A DNA stretch of 42,848 nt, from NCBI GenBank assembly GCA_022712895.1, contig JAFLJS010000024.1, positions 1-42,848 on the forward strand. Reading direction: 5' to 3'. This stretch comes from Desulfocapsa sp. Its GTDB lineage: Bacteria > Desulfobacterota > Desulfobulbia > Desulfobulbales > Desulfocapsaceae. Numbering within the stretch: the first letter of the stretch is position 1; each line of letters starts with the position of its first letter. Of the stretch, positions 29,626 through 37,333 are shown piece by piece. A program made the position numbers and the translations under genes. Below the pieces are notes generated by a model, which did not search any database, was not told the origin of the DNA, and saw only the letters and a program-made list of their open reading frames with translations.

Positions 29626-31398
29626 TTATCTACTACGTGGGCCAACGCGAATATCACCAATCTGCCCACTGAAAATTTCCGTTGTCATCAGTACTAAAGG
29701 ATCGTTGGCCAGCTTTTGTCGTAAGCGATGAGGTGAATCTGCTTTGTCGACCTCTTTCTTGTCACCTTTTACTGGTGTGATAAAATGAAGTGTAAGATCT
29801 TTCTGAAAGAAGTCTAGAATAAATTCTGTGAGGAGTTTTACGTTTTCCTTTTGCCTCAGTACAGAACAGTTGTTGTGGTCTGAGTAATGTAACTGCAACT
29901 CTCCGTCTATTTCTTGTGCTTTATCGGCTCGTTGAAGATCTTGAGCCATCCATATTTTTCTGTCTTTCACATGGGCTATAAATTCAAGCCAGTCTTTCCG
30001 CACATCGTGCTGATGAGGGTGGGGGATTGGTTTTTTTTGCGGCTTTGGTCGTGCTGCTGTTACTTGAGCTTTGCTTTCTTCTGGTGGGGCCTCTGGAGTT
30101 GGAGGCTGGACGCTGATAATATCGGGTTCTTTCGGTAGCGGTGGTTCTTCTCTTGCTATTCTGGGTGTCGGTGATGAACTAGAGATCGTTTCAGCTTTTA
30201 TTTCAGGAGTTTTTTTTTTGTTGAATGTTTCTTCAGAAGCAGGTCTTTGAGGTACCTCACTCTTTTGGAGAAGAGTATCCAGTTTTGCAAGTAAAGAAGT
30301 TACGGATACCACATCATCTGCTTGAATAATTTTGAGAAAGGTACTCTCAAGAGACAGCCGTGGCTGCGCTGCATAACGCATTTCTTCCACACCACTCATG
30401 AGAAGGTTGAGTTTCATATGTAAGGTGTTGTGGGAGTATTGTTTGGCGATACCTTGGAAAAAATCCAGTTCCTGTCGAGGGATATCAATGAGTTTCTGAC
30501 AGCCGTCAATTCTACAGAGAATAAGCGTGCGAAAGGCGTTGAGGAGGTCAGTTGTGAATCGTTTGAGGTCCACACCAAAATCAAAGGTTTCGTCCAGCGC
30601 CTGAAGAGCATTTTTCGCTTCACCTGCAAGCAGGGCCGTAACAATGGTGTGGATGATGTCACGAGAAACAAGGCCTAATACTTCTATGACTTCATTAACC
30701 GTAATATTCTTTTCACCATACGAAAAGACCTGATCCAGAAGACTGAGTCCATCGCGAACAGACCCTTCTGATTCCCTTACAATGAGATCAAGGGCAGCCG
30801 TTTCCATCACGATGCCTTCTTCTTCACAAAGTCTTGCAAAATGAGTACTCAGTTCAGGAGCTGCTACTCTTTTCAGTTCATAACGCTGGCATCGGGAAAG
30901 GATAGTAATAGGGATTTTATGCAATTCGGTGGTTGCAAACATAAAATGCACATGGGCAGGAGGCTCTTCAAGGGTTTTTAATAGAGCGTTAAAGGCCTCA
31001 GTAGTGAGCATGTGTACTTCATCTATAATAATAACTTTGAACTTGGCACTCGTGGGCAGGAATTTGATTTTTTCTTTGAGTTCCCGGATCTCCTGTATAC
31101 CACGATTGGAAGCACCATCAATTTCGTATACATCAAGGGCTGCACCATTTTTTATTTCAGTACATGAGGTGCATTTACAACAGGGATTACCATCCACAAG
31201 ATCTTCGCAGTTAATGGCCTTTGCCATAATGCGGGCAAGGGTTGTTTTACCAACGCCCCGAACACCGGAAAAAAGAATAGCGTGCGCAACCCTTTCGCGG
31301 ACAAGACTATTGCGCAAGGTTTTAACAATAGGAATTTGACCAACAACTTGAGTAAAGTCCTGGGGGCGTGATTTTCTGGCAAGAACCAAATAGGACAT
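29626..31398 (-). CDS. dnaX: DNA polymerase III subunits tau/gamma
   Basis: 590 residues. AAA+ clamp-loader core: Walker A GVRGVGKTT, zinc module C..CTSC (NPCCKCTSC), Walker B IIIDEVHML, sensor 1 ATTELHKIPITILSRCQR. The domain III collar extends to about 370, then a Pro/Glu-rich linker and the tau-specific C-terminus. Codons 393-397 read AAC AAA AAA AAA ACT, a run of ten A (plus-strand 30210-30219). Gain of one A gives AAC TCC TGA, and loss of one gives CTC CTG AAA TAA, so both shifted frames stop at once. This would make an about 398-400-residue gamma. The gene starts downstream of ffs. Confidence 0.96.
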   Translation of the reverse strand: MSYLVLARKSRPQDFTQVVGQIPIVKTLRNSLVRERVAHAILFSGVRGVGKTTLARIMAKAINCEDLVDGNPCCKCTSCTEIKNGAALDVYEIDGASNRGIQEIRELKEKIKFLPTSAKFKVIIIDEVHMLTTEAFNALLKTLEEPPAHVHFMFATTELHKIPITILSRCQRYELKRVAAPELSTHFARLCEEEGIVMETAALDLIVRESEGSVRDGLSLLDQVFSYGEKNITVNEVIEVLGLVSRDIIHTIVTALLAGEAKNALQALDETFDFGVDLKRFTTDLLNAFRTLILCRIDGCQKLIDIPRQELDFFQGIAKQYSHNTLHMKLNLLMSGVEEMRYAAQPRLSLESTFLKIIQADDVVSVTSLLAKLDTLLQKSEVPQRPASEETFNKKKTPEIKAETISSSSPTPRIAREEPPLPKEPDIISVQPPTPEAPPEESKAQVTAARPKPQKKPIPHPHQHDVRKDWLEFIAHVKDRKIWMAQDLQRADKAQEIDGELQLHYSDHNNCSVLRQKENVKLLTEFILDFFQKDLTLHFITPVKGDKKEVDKADSPHRLRQKLANDPLVLMTTEIFSGQIGDIRVGPRSR

Positions 31399-31482
31399 AA
31401 GATGACGTCAACCTGAAGTAAAACTTGATGAGAAATGCAGGCCAAACAAAACAATAAGGTAACAGTTTAATAGTGTTGCAGG

Positions 31483-31537
31483 TTCGTTTGTTTGTGTCTT
31501 GGCGCAATAGTCCACTATGCGACAAGGCACAAACGAA
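31483..31537 (-). promoter_or_regulatory. Long imperfect hairpin in dnaX leader
   Basis: TTCGTTTG pairs with CAAACGAA at the ends, then CTTG/CAAG and CGCA/TGCG further in, with small internal loops. It lies between ffs and dnaX, about 85 bp upstream of the dnaX start. No T-run follows. Role unknown. Confidence 0.4.
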
Positions 31538-31572
31538 TGAAGATGCGGCGCTGTTGAACTGTTAAAAAAAAT

Positions 31573-31673
31573 GATAGCCGGGCGGTCTGTAACACATCAG
31601 AGGGTTCATTACCGTTGCTCCCTTCCAGGCCTGGCGGAGTTCATGATCTCTAATTGTACAGGACCCGACTATC
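31573..31673 (-). ncRNA. ffs: Signal recognition particle RNA (4.5S type)
   Basis: About 101 nt folding into one long hairpin. The terminal arms (GATAGTCGGG/CCCGGCTATC) pair, and the conserved apical domain reads CAGGCCTGGAAGGGAGCAACGG with the GGAA tetraloop that binds Ffh. The 3' end is followed by a T8 tract on the minus strand. Its position just upstream of dnaX is common. Confidence 0.95.
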
Positions 31674-31679
31674 AAAAGC

Positions 31680-31708
31680 AAAATACACAACCCTCTGAAA
31701 GCCGTCAA
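31680..31708 (-). promoter_or_regulatory. ffs: Promoter of ffs
   Basis: Minus strand TTGACG (31708-31703), 17-bp spacer, TATTTT (31685-31680). The predicted start, 7 bases on, falls at 31673, exactly the folded 5' end of the RNA. Confidence 0.75.
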
Positions 31709-31770
31709 GAGGATTTCCTGTTAAAGAAGATTGAGCAGTGTTTTATTTGATATCATCCGCATGGCATCGA

Positions 31771-31810
31771 AAAAAAACGGCTATAACAACAGACAGTTGC
31801 AATAGCCGTT
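31771..31810 (-). terminator. Terminator of tRNA-Ser
   Basis: AACGGCTAT (31776-31784) and ATAGCCGTT (31802-31810) form a 9-bp stem, followed on the minus strand by a T7 run. It lies 9 bases after the tRNA 3' end. Confidence 0.85.
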
Positions 31811-31819
31811 TTGCGCTTC

Positions 31820-31905
31820 TGGCGGAGAAGGAGAGATTCGAACTCTCGGTACTTGCGTACACACGCTTTCCAAGCGTGCGCCTTAAGCCTCTCGGCCACC
31901 TCTCC
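31820..31905 (-). tRNA. tRNA-Ser (anticodon GGA)
   Basis: 86 nt with a long class II variable arm (GTGTACGCAAGTACC region) and encoded CCA. The acceptor stem GGAGAGG pairs with CTTCTCC (one G-U pair), the anticodon stem is CACGC/GCGTG with loop TTGGAAA (GGA). Confidence 0.95.
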
Positions 31906-31937
31906 AGATCGAAGTTGTTACACAGCGAATGAGAGCC

Positions 31938-31966
31938 TTTGTAGCCTGTGTTAAGAAATTTCGCAA
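31938..31966 (-). promoter_or_regulatory. Promoter of tRNA-Ser
   Basis: Minus strand TTGCGA (31966-31961), 17-bp spacer, TACAAA (31943-31938). Predicted start is near 31931, about 26 nt before the tRNA. Confidence 0.4.
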
Positions 31967-32186
31967 TCAAAAAAGAATGGCGGAACCGTATTTACACCTT
32001 TTTTTTCAGGTGAAAAACCTTTATCTGTTTCCTTGCTGTAACGTTAATGTAATCGCTATATACTCTAGTATACAAAAATTATCTGTGATTTACGCGTTTC
32101 ACACATAGAGTATTTTACGATCCCTTCTTATGAATTAGGCTTTTATCGTGTCTCCAACTATAAAGAGGCAAAAAAACTGAAAAAGA

Positions 32187-32654
32187 CTATGATTTTTGTC
32201 GTTTCTTTCTAAAGAAATCTTTCAACAGGGATGAACACTCCTGTTCACATATTCCTCCTGTGATTTCCAGATGATGATTAAGGATATTATCAGATCCGAT
32301 ATTGTAGCAGGAGAGGGCCGCACCGGTTTTAGGGTCATAGGCTCCAAAAACAAGCCTTTGAATACGGGCATGAATTATAGCCCCCATGCACATAACACAA
32401 GGTTCTAGGGTTACGTAGAGAGTAGTCCCTGGCAATCGGTAGTTCTCTAGCTTTGACCCGGCACTTCGTAAGGCATTGATTTCTGCGTGGGCAGTGGGGT
32501 CATGTCTTTCGATGGGACTGTTTGCGCCTTTTGCAACAATTACACCATCATGTACCAGCAATGCACCAACAGGAACTTCTCCATTGTTCGCAGCTGTACC
32601 TGCCAGTAACATGGCTTCTATCATAAATTGCTTATCTGTTTGTTGCTGATCCAT
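32187..32654 (-). CDS. tadA: tRNA(adenosine-34) deaminase TadA
   Basis: 155 residues. Zinc deaminase motifs are HAEINAL (H and catalytic E) and PCVMC, with GAIIHARIQRLVFGAYDPKTGA typical of TadA. It converts A34 to inosine in tRNA-Arg(ACG). It lies between tRNA-Ser and a divergent regulator; the 280 bp downstream (to 31906) contain only an A/T-rich weak hairpin around 31990-32020 besides the tRNA promoter. Confidence 0.93.
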   Translation of the reverse strand: MDQQQTDKQFMIEAMLLAGTAANNGEVPVGALLVHDGVIVAKGANSPIERHDPTAHAEINALRSAGSKLENYRLPGTTLYVTLEPCVMCMGAIIHARIQRLVFGAYDPKTGAALSCYNIGSDNILNHHLEITGGICEQECSSLLKDFFRKKRQKS

Positions 32655-32735
32655 AATCTACTAAAATTGTAAAACGGATTACGTTAAGAGTATCTGTAAA
32701 ATGATTTTTCGTTAAACTTTGTCACCACAATGGGA

Positions 32736-32763
32736 TTGTCGTCACCTGAATTTGTGCTATATA
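32736..32763 (+). promoter_or_regulatory. Possible promoter of sigma-54 activator gene
   Basis: TTGTCG (32736-32741), 16-bp spacer, TATATA (32758-32763). Moderate match. The leader to the ATG would be about 165 nt. No GG/GC -24/-12 element was seen. Confidence 0.3.
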
Positions 32764-32933
32764 CCTTGTTTAAAAGGTTTAATAAATACCTAACTGTTGA
32801 TAAAAAATTAACCTTTGCGAGAGACTCCACAAATGATTTAATGAATTAAGTTTGCAATAAGAATTCTTTTCACATATTATTTTAAGTGAGTTACGAATGT
32901 GAAATTAAGATCCATACGGAACATAGGTGTATT

Positions 32934-34298
32934 ATGTATACAATTTTGGCGTATGCTATTCCAGAAGAAAGTAAGGATATGTTACAGAAAGCACTTTCAG
33001 AAAGATCCATAATTTCTTTCTGCTCAGTCAAAGACGAATTGTTTGGTGAACTGAAAGATAGTGAATATGATCTGCTGTTTCTTTTTTTAGACGATGCCAA
33101 GGCACAAATGGAATTGCTGGAGAACGTGTACAGGCGAACCCCCCACACACCAATTATTCTTATAAGTCCCGAGGAAAACGCAGAAACAGTGGTGACTGCA
33201 ATTCGAAATGGTGCCTTTGATTATCTAGCACATCCCGTTTCTGTGGCCAGGTATGAAGTCGCGACACGGAAGGCTTTTGAAGATAAAGCCCTGCGTAATG
33301 AAATTGCCTACCTGCGTCACAAGCAGGATATAGTGTATCATTTTGATGATGTGATCGCTTTCAGTCCTGCCATGCAAACTGTCTTAAAGAGTCTGGAAAA
33401 GTTTGCCCGTACGGATTCAACTATTTTGATTACAGGTGCCACTGGTACTGGCAAAAGCTTTCTCTCCGGGACGGTTCACTATAACAGCCCTAGAAAACAT
33501 AAACCATTTATCAAGATTAACTGTGCGAATATTCCTGAAGATTTACTTGAGTCTGAACTTTTTGGTCACGAAAAGGGGGCTTTTACAGGAGCTGCCAAAT
33601 TACGGGTAGGGCGCTTTGAACAGGCAAGTGGTGGTACGCTTTTTCTCGATGAGATAGGTGAAATAAGTCTTGGATTGCAGACCAAGCTCTTGCGTGTACT
33701 TGAAGAGAAATGTTTTGAGCGAGTTGGTGGCAATAAAACAATTTATGCTGATGTGCGTGTTATTGCTGCGACCAATAAAGACCTTCCAGAGCAGATCAGT
33801 AAGGGGAGGTTCAGGGAAGATCTTTACTATCGGATTAACGTGCTTCCTATTCGGCTCCCTAGTTTGACTGAACGACCGCAGTGCTTGCTACCACTCGCGC
33901 AGTATTTTTTGCTGAAATATGCAACATCCCTTGGCAGCTCAGTACGTGGATTTACAGATGCGGCCCTTAAGCAGATTCAGGAATATAGTTGGCCTGGCAA
34001 TATTCGGCAGCTTGCAAACACCATCGAGCGAGCTGTAATTCTGGAAGATGATGATATGGTTGGTACTCATACCCTTTCTTTGCCCTCAGAGAAGAGAAGT
34101 AGTGTGACTGGTGACTTCAACCGGGAAGTAAACGGATCATTGGCGGGGCAAGAGAAGGAGCTTATTCTGGACGCACTCGAGGCCTGTCTCTGGGTGCAGA
34201 AAAATGCTGCCCAAAAATTGGGGATCAGTCCAAGAGCTCTTAATTACAAGGTTAAAAAATTTGGCATTACCCACCCGAATTGGCGTAAGCACCGTTAA
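32934..34298 (+). CDS. Sigma-54 activator with degenerate receiver domain
   Basis: 454 residues from ATG 32934 (AGGTG 6 bases upstream). A GTG at 32886 without a ribosome-binding site would add 16. Residues 1-120 fold-match a response-regulator receiver but lack the usual acidic pair (AYAIPEES), and the conserved Lys is replaced (DYLAHPVS). The AAA+ domain has Walker A GATGTGKS (168-175), GAFTGA (215-220) that touches sigma-54, and Walker B GGTLFLDEIGEI. The C-terminal Fis-type HTH is ACLWVQKNAAQKLGISPRALNYKVKKFGI. It activates sigma-54 promoters. No histidine kinase is nearby, and input may be phosphorylation-independent. Confidence 0.9.
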   Translation: MYTILAYAIPEESKDMLQKALSERSIISFCSVKDELFGELKDSEYDLLFLFLDDAKAQMELLENVYRRTPHTPIILISPEENAETVVTAIRNGAFDYLAHPVSVARYEVATRKAFEDKALRNEIAYLRHKQDIVYHFDDVIAFSPAMQTVLKSLEKFARTDSTILITGATGTGKSFLSGTVHYNSPRKHKPFIKINCANIPEDLLESELFGHEKGAFTGAAKLRVGRFEQASGGTLFLDEIGEISLGLQTKLLRVLEEKCFERVGGNKTIYADVRVIAATNKDLPEQISKGRFREDLYYRINVLPIRLPSLTERPQCLLPLAQYFLLKYATSLGSSVRGFTDAALKQIQEYSWPGNIRQLANTIERAVILEDDDMVGTHTLSLPSEKRSSVTGDFNREVNGSLAGQEKELILDALEACLWVQKNAAQKLGISPRALNYKVKKFGITHPNWRKHR

Positions 34299-34340
34299 CG
34301 GGCCAGTTTGATATTCGACGGAAGGGGTATGTCTTATCTT

Positions 34341-34760
34341 CTACTCAGCAGAAAGAATGTCCTGAACCATTGCTGCAACCTGAGGATCAGGGTCATTTGC
34401 CATTGTCTGTACAATGGCTATGGCAGAAACTGTCCCTATAATGGATAAAACGCTGATTGCTTCACCACGTACCCAGGGTGTTTCGTGTTTTAATACATCG
34501 CTGAGGGATGGGATGGCAAGCGGTACATCGTTTGGTCGCTCCTCAATTAAATATTCAAAGAGAACGGAAACACCAAGACGAACAGCAAAACGTTGGTCGG
34601 TGAGTAGCTGACCAACCCAGTCATAATAGCGGCAATCCTGCTTAAACATCTCAACGATATTTTCAACATGGCCCATCTCCAGAAAATCGGCGATGACCTT
34701 CAGCAGTTCCTCATCATCGACCTCTGTTGCTTTTTTCTGCTGGTGGATACTGATTTCCAT
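34341..34760 (-). CDS. HEAT-repeat protein
   Basis: 139 all-helical residues. Two to three HEAT-like repeats are visible: VRLGVSVLFEYLIEERPNDVPLAIPSLSDVLKHETPWVRGEAISVLSIIG, then IAIVQTMANDPDPQVAAMVQDIL. Such repeats mediate protein contacts. It lies 48 bp after trpA and may be co-transcribed with trpBA, though a link to tryptophan synthesis is not evident. Function unknown. Confidence 0.75.
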   Translation of the reverse strand: MEISIHQQKKATEVDDEELLKVIADFLEMGHVENIVEMFKQDCRYYDWVGQLLTDQRFAVRLGVSVLFEYLIEERPNDVPLAIPSLSDVLKHETPWVRGEAISVLSIIGTVSAIAIVQTMANDPDPQVAAMVQDILSAE

Positions 34761-34808
34761 ATGGACTATCTCTGAAAAATATCAGATACGTAACGTCTTT
34801 GAGCGCTG

Positions 34809-35567
34809 TTATCGTAATCTGGCAATAAAAGGGCCCACAGCTTCGGCTCCTTCAGATTCCACAAGTTGTATGGTACGAGATCCGATAACGGCCATATCAG
34901 CCTTTCCTTTAAGGACATCAATATCCTCTTTGCTGCGGATACCAAAGCCAACGGCTAATGGAAGATTGGTGGCAGCTCTACAGCGTCCTAAATACTCTTT
35001 AAAATCATCTCCAAACTCCGATTTACTTCCTGTAACTCCACGTCGTGCAGCACAGTAAATAAAACCACGTCCATGACTGGCCAGTTCTTCCATGCGAGTG
35101 TCTGTTGACGTTGGCGTAAAAATCAGGACGGGTGCGATCTTGTATTTGTCCGCGAGAGCAAGAAATGATTCTCCCATTTCCGGCGGAAGATCTGGGATTA
35201 TAAAACCTTTCATACCAATATCAGCTGCTCGTTTAAAAAAAGCTTCTTCCCCGTATTTAAATATGATGTTGTAGTAAGTCATAAAGAGGAAGGGAATATC
35301 GTGTTGTTGAATAATTTCAGCTGCAAACGTGAAGCAGTCATCGACTTTTGTGCCACCAGCCAATGCCTCCTGGTTGGCTTTTAAAATGACCGGTCCATCA
35401 GCCATGGGTTCTGAGAATGGGATCTGCATTTCAATACAATCCACTCCGTTGCTCACCATCTGTTCTATCACCTCGCGGTTGACATCAAGGGAAGGGTAAC
35501 CGAGGACAATATGGGTCATAAGAAGAATTTCTTTATTCTCTAATTTTTTGCGTAGTTGTTTTTCCAT
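34809..35567 (-). CDS. trpA: Tryptophan synthase alpha chain
   Basis: 252 residues, a TIM barrel. Catalytic acid and signature VDCIEMQIPFSEPMADGPVILKAN, phosphate-binding LAVGFGIRSKEDI near the C-terminus. It cleaves indole-3-glycerol phosphate to indole, channelled to TrpB. It starts 4 bp after the trpB stop. Slightly shorter than the E. coli enzyme (268). Confidence 0.96.
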   Translation of the reverse strand: MEKQLRKKLENKEILLMTHIVLGYPSLDVNREVIEQMVSNGVDCIEMQIPFSEPMADGPVILKANQEALAGGTKVDDCFTFAAEIIQQHDIPFLFMTYYNIIFKYGEEAFFKRAADIGMKGFIIPDLPPEMGESFLALADKYKIAPVLIFTPTSTDTRMEELASHGRGFIYCAARRGVTGSKSEFGDDFKEYLGRCRAATNLPLAVGFGIRSKEDIDVLKGKADMAVIGSRTIQLVESEGAEAVGPFIARLR

Positions 35568-35571
35568 GATT

Positions 35572-36810
35572 CTATCCTGAATGTTTTTTGCTGTATTCTT
35601 TGCCCCTGTCGATAATAAACTTTTCCCAGGAAGGATCTTCGAAGGCGTGGGCTATGGTGAAAATATCTTTGTCGCCTCGGCCGGATTGATTGATAATAAT
35701 CGCATCATCTACTGAAAGTTTGCCGACTTCTCTAAAGGCTCCGGCAAAAGCGTGCGCAGACTCGAGGGCTGGGATGATTCCCTCCTTCTTCATGGTGAGG
35801 TCAAGGGCCTGCATTACTTCCTCATCTGTGGCTGATTCAAACCGTACCAGTTTTTTCTCCCAGAGATCTGTGAGAATTGGTGAAACACCAACATAATCAA
35901 GTCCAGCAGCAACGGAGTGGGTGTGTTTCATCTGTCCGTCTTCATCTTGTAGAAACATCGTTTTGTAGCCCTGGGCAACTCCGGGAGTGGCATCGGAGCT
36001 GGCAAGTCGTATGGCATGGGCTCCGCTGTTTGCACCATGGCCACCAGCTTCAACACCTACCAATTCAACGTCTTCTTCCAGGAACCGTTTGAAAATCCCC
36101 ATGGCATTTGAGCCACCTCCAACACAGGCATATATCTTTTTGGGCATTTTGCCGTGGGCCTGTATGATCTGATCCACTGCTTCAATACCTATGATGGATT
36201 GAAACCAGGAGACCATCTCCGGGAATGGTGCTGGGCCACAGGCAGTACCAAAAACATAATGGGTGTCATCCACGTTGGTGACCCAATCACGAAACGCCTG
36301 GTTAATGGCATCTTTCAGGGTTCTAGAGCCATCTTTTACAGGAATTACGGTTGCTCCCATTTTCTCCATCCAGAAAACATTGGGACGTTGTCGCAATACG
36401 TCTTCTTCACCCATATAAATAGTACAATCAAGACCAAATTTTGCAGCCATGGTGGCTGTGGCCATCCCATGCTGTCCAGCACCTGTCTCCGCAATTACAC
36501 GTTTTTTACCCATGCGTTTCACCAGGAGTCCTTGCCCCATGACGTTGTTGGCTTTATGGGCACCAGTGTGGTTTAGATCTTCACGTTTGATATAGATCTG
36601 AGCGCCACCAAAATGGTTACTTAGATTTTCTGCATGGGTGAGGGGGGTGGGACGACAGGAATAGGTAGACATAAGATGAATGTACTCTTCCCAGAAGGCT
36701 GGGTCTTTCCGGCATCTTGCGTACTCAAGTTTTAGATCCTGAAAGGTTTGATATAAGACCTCAGGGATATATGCTCCACCCCAGCTGCCGAAGAATCCAT
36801 TTGCATCCAT
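35572..36810 (-). CDS. trpB: Tryptophan synthase beta chain
   Basis: 412 residues. The PLP lysine lies in LNHTGAHKANNVMGQ. EAGAGQHG-like AETGAGQHGMATATMAAKFGL and the glycine-rich CVGGGSNAMGIF phosphate loop are present. It condenses indole with serine. No other trp genes are in the window, so trpBA is detached from the rest of the pathway here. It is divergent from fliW. Confidence 0.97.
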   Translation of the reverse strand: MDANGFFGSWGGAYIPEVLYQTFQDLKLEYARCRKDPAFWEEYIHLMSTYSCRPTPLTHAENLSNHFGGAQIYIKREDLNHTGAHKANNVMGQGLLVKRMGKKRVIAETGAGQHGMATATMAAKFGLDCTIYMGEEDVLRQRPNVFWMEKMGATVIPVKDGSRTLKDAINQAFRDWVTNVDDTHYVFGTACGPAPFPEMVSWFQSIIGIEAVDQIIQAHGKMPKKIYACVGGGSNAMGIFKRFLEEDVELVGVEAGGHGANSGAHAIRLASSDATPGVAQGYKTMFLQDEDGQMKHTHSVAAGLDYVGVSPILTDLWEKKLVRFESATDEEVMQALDLTMKKEGIIPALESAHAFAGAFREVGKLSVDDAIIINQSGRGDKDIFTIAHAFEDPSWEKFIIDRGKEYSKKHSG

Positions 36811-36834
36811 GTAATGACTCCAGTGAAAAAAAAC

Positions 36835-36862
36835 TAAAAAATAGTTTCAATATTACCGATAA
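36835..36862 (+). promoter_or_regulatory. Possible sigma-28 promoter of fliW
   Basis: ACCGATAA at 36855-36862 matches the sigma-28 (FliA) -10 GCCGATAA at 7 of 8 positions, with TAAA at 36835-36838 (16-bp gap, usual 15). The predicted start is about 40 bp before the fliW ATG. A 7-bp inverted repeat ATTACCG/CGGTAAT (36852-36877) overlaps it. Confidence 0.45.
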
Positions 36863-36910
36863 AAAGAAAACGGTAATTTTATATTGGTTTAAATTTAAAG
36901 GGAGCGCATT

Positions 36911-37333
36911 ATGAGCATGCAAAGCAGTGTCACAGAACAACCTTCAATTCCGTTAGAAACAGTAATTACATTTCCTAAAGGCATTCCCGGATTTGAAGAA
37001 TACACTACTTTTAAGATTTTTCACAAGGATGATGGCAAAGTTTCCGCATATTGGTTGGAATCCTGTGATGATCCAGAAGTAACTTTTACCCTTGTAGATC
37101 CAACAGCCTATGATTTGAATTATGATATTTATCTTGATGATGGAGAAGTTGAAATTATTGAGGCCGACAATCCTCTTGATATTGGGGTGTTTTTGATACT
37201 GAAAAAAGACGAAGAGAACTATAAGAAAGCAGGTCTTGGAGCCAATACTGGTGGACCACTGATTATAAACGTTCAGAAACAACTCGGCTTACAAAAAGTG
37301 ATTAAGCATCACAAGAACATGACTGTGCATTGA
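36911..37333 (+). CDS. fliW: Flagellar assembly factor FliW
   Basis: 140 residues. Family signature ITFPKGIPGFEEYTTFKI near the N-terminus, then FTLVDPTAYDLNYDIYL and a C-terminal NTGGPLIINVQKQLGLQKVI. FliW binds flagellin and antagonises CsrA, linking filament assembly to flagellin translation. GGGAG precedes the ATG. Unusually, neither csrA nor other flagellar genes are next to it. Its 3' end overlaps the converging gene at 37302 by 32 bp. Confidence 0.93.
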   Translation: MSMQSSVTEQPSIPLETVITFPKGIPGFEEYTTFKIFHKDDGKVSAYWLESCDDPEVTFTLVDPTAYDLNYDIYLDDGEVEIIEADNPLDIGVFLILKKDEENYKKAGLGANTGGPLIINVQKQLGLQKVIKHHKNMTVH

